From Lucifuga dentata (lineage: Eukaryota > Chordata > Actinopteri > Ophidiiformes > Bythitidae), in NCBI GenBank assembly GCA_014773175.1, contig VXCM01001561.1, positions 1 to 64,000 of the forward strand: 64,000 nucleotides of DNA, read 5' to 3'. Shown here piece by piece: positions 55,695-64,000 of this stretch. Both the position numbers and the translations under genes were made by a program. The notes beneath the pieces were generated by a model. It was given only the letters and a program-made list of their open reading frames with translations, made no database searches and was not told where the DNA came from. Numbering within the stretch: the first letter of the stretch is position 1; each line of letters starts with the position of its first letter.

Positions 55695-56334
55695 TTACTG
55701 CGTTTCCATCCAACTTATTCGCATATGTAATGCACATTTCTAGTTATTCAATTAAAGGAAATGCAAATTGATGCGCGTTTCCATCAACTACTTTATGCAA
55801 ATTACCTCTGAGAGTGATTTCATCCTACATAAACTTCATTGTTTTAAATGTTTTTGATTTTGCTGTTTGTTTTTACTGTAAGGTGTCCTTGAGTGCCATG
55901 AAAGGCACCTATAAATAAAATGTATTTATTATTATTATTATTTAACTAATGTCCACAGCAAAACACACAGCACAGAGAGTTTAAATGAAGCCCTTGGTGT
56001 GGGAAGAATACTTATTACAGCCCATAACCAGTTATAACGAATAACGGATCCATCGTTCTGCAGGCGCTTGTTAACAAGTAGGCTACCTGCTGTTCTGACA
56101 TGTGTGTGCATATGTGTGTGTGTGTGCGTGCGCACCTGGCAGCGCACGCCACGTCCTCAATAAATGTGAATAAACTGTTTCCATCCACTTTATTTGCATT
56201 TTGTCTTATGCGAATAATCAGTTGATTCACCTCTGCCATTTTGGAGTTAATGCGAATTATCGGTGCTTCCATCCAGGCTTTCTAATGCGCATATTCAAAA
56301 TTCGTATAAAAATAGTTGGATGGAAACGCACCTA
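55695..56334. mobile_element. DNA element with TTTCCATCCAAC inverted ends
   Basis: The left end TTACTGCGTTTCCATCCAAC and the right end GTTGGATGGAAACGCACCTAA are inverted to each other. Flanks TTA and TAA allow a 3-base (Harbinger-like) or TA target, unresolved. Inside, the same motif recurs as direct copies near 55770, 56172 and 56264, so the element has repeated subterminal blocks. A LINE 3' tail (55860-55941) has inserted in it. No transposase frame. Confidence 0.55.
55860..55941 (+). mobile_element. LINE 3' tail (L2/CR1-like) with (ATT)n
   Basis: TACTGTAAGGTGTCCTTGAG, GGCACCTATAAATAAAATG and a TTATTATTATTATT tail follow the pattern of fish L2/CR1-type LINE 3' ends, in which AGGTG/CACCT forms a small stem. 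It is nested in the TTTCCATCC-ended element, so it is the younger insertion. Confidence 0.55.
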
Positions 56335-56341
56335 ATATCGA

Positions 56342-56474
56342 TCATCTTTTATCAATGAAATGTGTATTTGTAAAAGAAAAGAGAAGTCAGAGTACAAAAA
56401 AAAAAGTNTCATCTTTTATCAATGAAATGTGTATTTGTAAAAGAAAAGAGAAGTCAGAGTACAAAAAAAAAAGT
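56342..56474. repeat. assembly duplication around N (56408)
   Basis: Identical 66-base units (56342-56407, 56409-56474) on either side of one N. A 61-codon frame repeated through it is an artefact. Confidence 0.85.
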
Positions 56475-57168
56475 AAAAAAAACTCTGCATGGATCCATTG
56501 AAAACAAAGGTGACTTGCTGATACTGTTTAAAATTGCATTAATACTGGTGTGTAGACTAAACTGTACTACTAATCTCATCATAGCTAGCTTCATGGTAAA
56601 ATAAACAGAATCTGATGGTGACTGTTAGGAACAGTTTGTTTATGTTGCACCTTCACTGTTTATTAAGCGATATTTTCCTCTCACCAGACTTAGCTCACAG
56701 CTGTCACCACGAGTTTCTATTTACCAGGCAATGCATACGAGTATGATTTGTATTAATCGTGCTACTTGATTAGCAATTGTTCTAATAATCCCTACAGATT
56801 CTAATGTAGCGTTGTTGAAGCATTTATTTAAAAAAAAAAATCCTTGAAGATGCATGCATGAGAATCAGGTATGAAGACGTAAAGGGGACCCAGAATTTGG
56901 TGCGACTTCCCTGAGCGGGTTTGGAAGATGATGTTACTGTACGTGCAGAAAGTGCAGCTTAGTGTTAAACAAAGTGTCTTCATAGTTCTCTGATACTGTA
57001 GGATCATATCCGTGACGTGAAGGGTTTCCAAGCATGCTTTGACAACAGTGTACACAATGGTTTGTAGACTCCTTTCTCCCAAGCCCTGCCACATATCACA
57101 CTATATGCTCGTATACAAACATTCTCCAGAGATATCCAGAGGGCCCAATTAGCCAGAGACATGGAGAG
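56475..57168. other. intergenic sequence, no gene seen
   Basis: An 88-codon minus-strand frame at 56828-57094 has no domain. No repeat family is recognised. Confidence 0.45.
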
Positions 57169-57185
57169 TGAGCGAGCGAGCGAGC

Positions 57186-57215
<30 letters not shown>
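57169..57215. repeat. (GAGC)n then (GA)n microsatellite
   Basis: A compound tract. Confidence 0.9.
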
Positions 57216-57218
<3 letters not shown>

Positions 57219-57541
57219 TTCAACTGCCAGCCTCAGTGTTTGAGTGCAGGCTGCCTGTCAGCTCCTGCGTGGCATCCATAACAGCTCATGTGACACACAT
57301 TTAGAAACAAACAAGCAAGTGCGCACACACAAGCCACACGCACACGCACACATTGAGTCAACATGCCCATGCTAATTAGCCTAATGCTGGTAATGAAGAG
57401 GCCTGCCATGTTAACATCTTAGGAGTGATGCTTTTCGCGAGCAATGTAAACACACATCTAGCACCCTGTGACACCCCCACACACACTCACACATACATGA
57501 CACTTAACACACACACTTCTCCATGCAGCTTAGCACCCCCC

Positions 57542-57577
<36 letters not shown>

Positions 57578-57811
57578 CCTCCCAGACAGCCCCCACCAGT
57601 GTGCCTGACATAACGCTTAGCACATCTGGGTGTATGAGCACCTAAAGGACCGCGGAATTCACACACTAAAACGCAGGAATTTACAAGCTAAACACTCACG
57701 ATGCATTTCTGTAGATTCCTGTGCTGTATTTATGACATGTTGTTTCTAAGGGAGCTTTCATGGTGGCATTTCAGTCCAGATCCACATGTAGTTCTCCTAC
57801 AACTATTTAAA
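57216..57811. other. intergenic sequence with CA tracts
   Basis: CA-rich patches lie at 57323-57352 and 57543-57572. The block 57355-57425 (GCTAATTAGCCTAATGC) is AT-motif rich. No gene. Confidence 0.45.
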
Positions 57812-58223
57812 TCTAACTATAAAGGCAGAAATCTCTGTCTGTGGTACCAACATCTCTAGAACCCGGCACTGTATGAAGCTGATATTCGGCAGGTTTATTG
57901 CTTAGAATCCAAGGACGTGAAGTGTTGCATGTGAAGTTGTTTGGATGAGCGGTTCTCAAATTGAGCTGTGCCGGTAAAAAGTAGTCCNAGTGTTGCATGT
58001 GAAGTTGTTTGGATGAGCGGTTCTCAAATTGAGCTGTGCCGGTAAAAAGTAGTCCACGCAGCAGGATACGCTCCGGTCCAGTATCACGGTCTCAACCCGA
58101 TCCCATACAGCAAACAAAGCTAGCTCACGAGGACATGCAGAACTAAATTATGGCAGGCTGTGGTGCACACCATGAAGTCCGGCCCGGTCCGAACAGGCAC
58201 ATTTTGAACGGGTACTGCACTAG
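57812..58223 (+). mobile_element. Helitron-like non-autonomous element, copy 3, both ends present
   Basis: It starts TCTAACTATAAAGGCAG after A and ends GGTACTGCACTAG before T. The order of interior motifs equals copies 1 and 2. This is the cleanest copy, about 344 bases once the 67-base artefact around the N at 57988 (57921-57987, 57989-58055) is removed. No frame of note. Helitron class is inferred from the A|TC and CTAG|T boundaries seen in two copies. Confidence 0.55.
57921..58055. repeat. assembly duplication around N (57988)
   Basis: Identical 67-base units on either side of one N. Confidence 0.85.
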
Positions 58224-59632
58224 TATGAACTATGAACTTTGAACTAACATGAACTTTTTTTTCAAATCTTGGTGGAGATTAAGCTTGTCTGATATTCTTT
58301 GTAGTATTTAATATGTTGTAGCTTCAGTTTTGATTACTGATGCGACTGACTGACGCAGGTCAAAATGCATCTTTTCCTTCTTACTTTTCATGCAGTTCTA
58401 GGGCACAAAATAACGCTGCTTTTTACTTTTGCTGTGTTGACGCCGCCATATTGCATAAAGCATTATTGGACAATGGCAATAGACAAAACTATCCAGAGTT
58501 TCATTAAGTGGCATGGCATATCAGTTGTCTGATGTTTTGCCTCGCCCTTCTGCTTTTGTTATTATCTATCTGTTCTTTCCAGAGATGAGATAATTAATAA
58601 TAATTTCTACGATGAGATAACAGTCGAGCCTGGAGCCCTTAATGAGGAAAGGTTGAGACCAGGGACAAAAAAAAGACCCTTAGCCAGCCCCAGTCACATG
58701 CTAGCTGTTGTTAGCTAGCTCGCTACTTTTGGTTTGAGTTGGAGGTTGACCGTTTTCTGCCTTTTGTTCTTGTTAACTTATTTTATCATGCATTCATAGT
58801 TAAGTTGGAGAGCTATTGCATGGTTCTATTCAGTGTAGCTGGGATCTCTAAATCCATTTGTAAGTTTGAGCTTGTCTTTGAATAAACAGGGTTTTCATTT
58901 TGTAATGTCTTGTGGCGGCCTTGATGTTTTATCTGTCTGTGTCTCTATCTGAGCCGCTTGGTGTTGTGAGCAGTTGCAGCATCAGTCAAACCGTACAGCA
59001 TGAGCAAGTTTTAGCCACTGAGATTTAGTCATTCAAAATCTACCTGGCTTAACAGAGTTTTTCACTGCTGGGCTCAAACGCTGGGTCACTTATGCAGAAA
59101 TGTTTGCAAAATATTTGTCTCATATATTGATATTTGCTTATTACATTATTCACAATAAAATATTTTTAGTCAGTTTGGAACTTCCCCTATGAGTTTATAA
59201 CACAATATAAAACCGATGGTATACACTGATTCACATTATAACTTTATAACTGCCTTGTCAGAAAGCACGTATCGTCAGTTGTTTGCTTTTCCAAAACTAC
59301 ATTTCTCAGAAACAAAATCTTCCTGACTGGATCATTAACCTTGGGAATGATGGAGACTTGTAATGCAAAACTCTAGAGAGGAAAAAAAAAAAAGGAGAAA
59401 TGTCATGTTTTCACAAGACTTCCAATTGATCCAGACATAAAATGAAGGGAAAAACGGCGTCGGAAACACGAGGTCGTGTCTTGTCGAGAACACTGACCAT
59501 CACCACCAAACGTCTGATGCGAGCCGGCTGAGTTTTTCATAAGATCGCAACATGAACTCATTTGAGAATGTAGAAAGGTAGTGTGTCAGGCCAAAGGCAC
59601 CTGTTCTAGTTTTTCCTCGACACACATGCACG

Positions 59633-59635
<3 letters not shown>
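58224..59635. other. unique intergenic sequence
   Basis: No repeat family or coding frame is recognised. 59440-59590 is GC-balanced. Confidence 0.45.

Positions 59636-59669
<34 letters not shown>
59636..59669. repeat. (CA)n microsatellite
   Basis: A perfect CA tract of about 33 bases. Confidence 0.95.
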
Positions 59670-59671
<2 letters not shown>

Positions 59672-61390
59672 CTTTACACACCCTCTCTTTAAATCTCAGA
59701 GGAGCTGCCTGTGTACTCTATATTTATTATCCAGGGTGGCACTGTTGATAGATGAGATACCTACTCAATTACAAGGGCACAACATTGCCTTTCCAAGCTG
59801 ATAGGGTGAAAAACTGGCTCCTTTCTTCTTCCCTTCTTTTTTCTATCCCTCCCTCCAGATGGGTGATATACAACAATGTTAGGGGATACATCTCGCTGAC
59901 ACAATGAAACACCCAACACCCCAAAAGCCCATCACTATACAAAGGCACCGTACACTCAGAAAGACATGAACAGGCCAAAGAGGAGAAGCGGTGACTTCCT
60001 CTCTCTCATGTATCTATAGAGGAGGGAATTCTTTCTCTCTTGTTCCTCGTCGTAGCTTAAAGAACAAACATGGGCATATGCACACAAAGACACACACACA
60101 AGTGTGGACAGAGTGCAGCTGCAGCCAGGGGGGCCCACAGTGGCATTAATCTCCATCCAGCTGAGATTTGTGAAGCAGGGAGATTGAGAGGAGGCCAATG
60201 ATGCCGGCTGTTTCGAGGCGGACATCTTGGAAGCATGATGTTGAGCTATGTTCCCTCAGCCGGCCGGGGGGGAGGCAGCGACATATAAAATGGTTGTAAA
60301 TTTGCATTAGGCTCAATCCATCATCATAGGAAAGGCGAAATGGGAGGGAGCTGGGAAAGAAAGAGAGAGAGAGGTCTGTGAGAGAAACAGAGGAAAAGAG
60401 AGTGTGGGACTGTAGGAAAAAAGAGAAGGGNGCGGCGTTGGTTGTTGAGGAGGTGGTACGACAGTTTGCACACTGTAGTGAGACCGGCCCTCTCCTCTCA
60501 CTGACAGATTCCTATTTAAGTGACTGTGAATGCAACAATTCCACAAATAATTTGTCAAGCCGCGCACAGCTGAACTGGCTCTGAACCCGTTTTCCTCTCT
60601 CTCTCTCTCCCCCCTTCACTCACTCACTTGCTCCCAAGTGATGCATATACACCCACACAAAGGCTAAAATTTCACATATTTTTGTGACATTTTGCATTTG
60701 CTTTTACTCTGAAAGTCAGTAAAGTGAGAGAAGAAGCAGCCAATGATCTTTCATTGATTTAATCAGAAATAATCCCATTGCAAAGCTGATTGGATCAAAA
60801 GCAAAAAGACACCAATCAATAGTTATTGTGGATAGATTGCATTTTTTTTTCTGTTCAGCAAGAGCAAAATTGACCTCTAATCTGCCTTATTCACCTCTAA
60901 TCAGAATCAGGAAAATAATATAATAAATAATATAATCATGGCAACTACTGCAGTTGCTGCAAGCCAGAGGAATTTCCTTGTTTTAATTATTTCAAGGGTC
61001 CCGTTCCAAATAAATGTTATATTTTGTGTGATTCTGAATTCAGTTAGCTTAGCATTTTAGCAGATTTGAACAGTTTCAAAGTTTGTTCTGCACCACACTG
61101 AATCTTTACCATTTTCTATCTCTCCTGCCTTGTTCTGTTGTATATCATAAGACAGAGCGCTATAAAGAATACTGGTTAGATTGCGTGGCGTTAGCAGCAT
61201 AGACATGCATGCAAGCAGGGGTGAATGAAGGCAATAATATTGTTTTATTTGCACAATAACCTCAGTGGCGCTCTTCCATCAATGGCGTGATCTATCAGGA
61301 ACAGGCTGTGAGCCCTGGTGAGGCATGTCCCTTATCTCTCCCCATCAGCGGGGGCATTACTCACCCAGGAAGTTTGGTATGGGATAGGCA
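59670..61390. other. unique sequence with candidate conserved blocks
   Basis: 60100-60330 and 61255-61390 are repeat-free and balanced (CACAGTGGCATTAATCTCC, CCATCAATGGCGTGATC). A single N lies at 60431 and a CT tract at about 60595-60609. Frames of 60-89 codons lack domains. Confidence 0.35.
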
Positions 61391-61430
61391 GAGAGAGAGA
61401 GAGAGAGAGAGAGAGTGTGNGGGGGGGGGG
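61391..61430. repeat. (GA)n with N (61420) and G run
   Basis: A GA tract ending at an N followed by a G run. Confidence 0.85.
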
Positions 61431-62690
61431 AGGGGTTCCAATGTTGTCATGTTGAAATGGTGATCAATCACAACATCAACCAACCCCCCTCTCCCCGTCA
61501 TGGTGATTATATACATAATAATGCAAAAGGAGGAAAGGATGGGGTTAAAATAGAATTTATGAAAGAGAAATTAGCTCAGACTAGTTTTTCAATAAGCATT
61601 TTGCATCACAGTCAGATGGGATAAGAGTAAAAGTGGAGAGAAAGATAGAGAGAGCTGAGGGGAAATGGAGGAAAAGGCCTTAAGCAATGACTTCAGAGGG
61701 CATAGCAGAAAAGGGAAAAAGTGTTCATTCATCATTATTGTCATGGGCTTTGGCAAATGATAACAATTTGTCTTCATCCCTATTTTTAGACAATGAGCCA
61801 CAATAGCCATTTTGGCCAGATGGGAAACAGGGCCTGTGTGAGCAATACACCACATTTTGTTTGATGTGTTTTATATGGAATTTCTTAATTAGGACTCTCT
61901 GCCACCAGTGTCTGTTTCTGGACAATTATTTTCACGCAGTTCAATGACATATTTAGATGTATGGATTTCTGTAGGCTACATTGACTCTCATTTGTTTGGC
62001 TGCATATTTATTTAATGTTATTCCCAGTATCATAATGTACTTAATGTCCGAGTCCAGTTGTGCCATTTAATGTATTTGTTGCAGTTGGGAAATATCTATT
62101 AAATCAACAGTTTGTGAAGTCAGAATAAATTGGATGAAGGTAAGAAACGTACAAATCATGTAAGTTAAAAACAGCAATGAACAAAAACCATGAATATCTA
62201 TAGTAATTGAGTCCCAAGGGTGAACTGATTTCCCAAAAGCATTGAGCTTACCTCCAAACAAACAAGTATGATAGACAGAAGGAAAATGTTGACATGGGAG
62301 AAGGAAGCGTTATTAAAAGTCAGGCGGTGTTGTATGTGTGTGTGTGTTTGTGTTTGCTGAGTCTGTAGGGAGGTCACAGTGTGAACTAGCAGGGATGAAG
62401 ATAAATAGGGGTAGAGCAGGACGTGGAAGAGGCATAATTGACATCTAACGTGCACGCTGACCTTGTGACTCCCAGGTTACCAGCAGGCCACAGTGCATTA
62501 TCTGACCTGATTATACACATGAAAATACACTGTGAAAACTGTAAGTTATCAATTTCTATTTAAGTGTCAAATGTAAAACCAGCAAACATTCTGACTAGTA
62601 AATGTAAAAAAATTTAAAAAAAATATTTATATGAACTGGATATGTTGAGTCAGTGTTGACTGCACTATTTTTCTTCATCATCATCTTTTT
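61431..62690. other. unique sequence, strong candidate conserved non-coding block at 61690-62080
   Basis: Repeat-free for about 400 bases, AT-rich but complex (GGGCTTTGGCAAATGATAAC, TCTTAATTAGGACTCTCTG). No exon. A GT patch lies at about 62330-62350. Confidence 0.4.
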
Positions 62691-64000
62691 TTTTTTTTTN
62701 TTTTTTTTTTTTTGTCTTTGCATTTGAAATTATATCCCAGTCACAGAAAAGTAATGCTAAAGCAATGCTAAGTAAGATACAAAAGACTTGCCAGATTCTT
62801 CAATAAGTTACTGCATTATTATTGAAGACATAATTTTTGTGTATCAATCAGTATATTGATCTCTAATAGTAATCTCTAATAGAGTAAAAGAGCCTTACTA
62901 AAATTACAGATTATATGTTAATTTCAACTGGCTAATTACTAACAATTTCTATTGATTCTGAGACTATTTTGCCACTATAAAAACATTTCCTCTAGAGTAC
63001 ACTGCAAAGAATGTCAATCTTATAACTTTTTTTTGCTTCCTAAAGCTCTTCTTTCTGATGCTAGTGCAGTGATTTGCATCATGAGGTTATGTTTCAAGAT
63101 ACTGACAGTCATTTATAGAAAAAAATTTAATATAAACTGGTTTTGCCAGATGTTTTTTACTTGTGATGAGAAACTAAGACTTAAAATAAAAATAAAAAAG
63201 ACTTGATAAGATGAAGACTTTTCATATCCTTGTTTTGGAATGAAAGCAGTGATTATTAAAGGAAAATGTGCAGAAAGGTTTTTAGTATGCTTTTGGTATG
63301 GCCTCAGTGGGTGGGGAAAAAAAAGGATATGGGATGCAATATATACTATGATTCCTTCTTGGAACTGAACAAAAACAGCACTCACAGAAACGTCATCAAC
63401 AAAAAGTCCAAGAAAAAAAAGCCCAAAGTGTCTGTTTGACAGGAAATCTGTGGCTATGTGGTGGAAAAGTGCCACAGCAGTGACTGTTTAGCATCAAAGC
63501 TGGAAAAGAACTGAAAATAAAAACTGGACATCGTGGATCATCAACAGTATTTTTTTTTTTTTTTTTTTTGCATGGTAACTGGTCAGGATTATCACAGAGA
63601 AATCTAAAATGGTTTCATTACAGCCATTTGCCTGAAATTTGAGTTGATTATTTTAAATGAAAACCACTGGCAGTTAGGAACTAGGGAGTGTGTGTTTCCA
63701 TCTGTGTTGATGGGAAGCATATGGTGATGACAAAATACAAACTCTGGTCAACAAAAAAAAGACAAAGTTAATAACCTTCCACTCTTCATGCATAATTAAC
63801 CATCAGCATGACTACATTATTTAGTGGGATTAGCATGGTTCATTGTAATCAGATTAAGATTTAACAATGGAGATGATACAGCATGCATGTGTCCTGCTGT
63901 ATAATGTATCTCATGACAGATTGCCATTACACTGACGTCTAGTTTCAGCTTTTGAGGTAAAAGAAACACATCTACTACATGAAATTTAAAGAGTTTTGAT
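62691..64000. other. AT-rich intergenic sequence to window end
   Basis: Poly-T with an N at 62700 and poly-T at about 63551-63569. A 120-codon minus-strand frame at 63113-63475 is AT-rich and hydrophobic, with no domain; not called. Confidence 0.45.

Noticed and set aside
3621..63569. Homopolymer runs with an internal N (for example 3767, 7600, 12263, 18265, 40939, 49970, 54955, 62700)
   Set aside because: Considered as poly-A tails of retrocopies, but most have no gene-like sequence on the A side and the N marks assembly failure.
1..64000. CRISPR-like arrays, bacterial operons, phage or plasmid genes
   Set aside because: No spaced direct repeats with unique spacers and no dense gene arrangement; all tandem repeats are simple microsatellites or N-centred artefacts. 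The DNA is clearly eukaryotic.

Overview
The window looks like non-coding DNA from a teleost fish. It contains no complete, confident protein-coding gene, no rRNA or tRNA gene, no CRISPR array and nothing operon-like. The evidence for a fish is a very high density of long (CA)n/(GT)n and (GA)n/(CT)n microsatellites, many short TA-flanked DNA-transposon remnants (Tc1-like, pogo/Tigger-like), a tRNA-like SINE, LINE scraps and an AT-rich background with islands of mixed composition. These point to an intergenic or very large intronic region. The only recognisable proteins are decayed transposon proteins: two facing Tc1 transposase fragments (9960-10318), a non-LTR reverse-transcriptase fragment with a YADD box (42838-43062, minus strand) and a MADF-domain pseudogene with three in-frame stops (52982-53311, minus strand). 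Two short coding-like stretches (22384-22539 and 51509-51768, plus strand) could be terminal exons, but I cannot assign either to a family.

Layout. 1-6 kb is a transposon graveyard: one 0.5-0.6 kb family with long terminal inverted repeats (called family A here) in three copies, a pogo-like element, a Tigger-like element and a SINE. 6-16 kb is mostly unique sequence with microsatellites, the Tc1 inverted pair (about 10 kb) and a pair of POU octamers (14958-14976). 16-26 kb holds a second Tigger-like copy, another family A copy and a composite pogo-like element. 26-30 kb holds compound microsatellites and the larger assembly gap (27753-27891). 30-31 kb is a Helitron-like element carrying a hairpin-rich insert. 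32-36 kb holds two adjacent perfect hairpins and a Tc1-like element. 35.9-36.6 kb and 41.9-42.5 kb are two diverged copies of one segment sharing a 11-12 bp-stem hairpin. 39.6-43 kb carries family A, a hAT-like element and the LINE fragment. 46 kb is a dispersed repeat. 52-58 kb has two more Helitron-like copies, the MADF pseudogene and an element with TTTCCATCCAAC ends. 58-64 kb is largely unique.

Assembly quality is an important part of the reading. Twenty-nine single N characters occur. Eleven are flanked on both sides by the same 55-67 base sequence, the mark of contig ends that overlap but were not merged; most of the rest sit in homopolymers or simple repeats. Any repeat unit, hairpin or frame crossing one of these N positions is suspect.

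I found no new multi-gene system. The observations most worth following are the 35.9/41.9 kb duplicated segment with its conserved hairpin, the hairpin-rich insert at 30.3-30.8 kb, the MADF pseudogene, the Helitron-like family, and several repeat-free islands that read like conserved non-coding elements but need comparison with other fish genomes.
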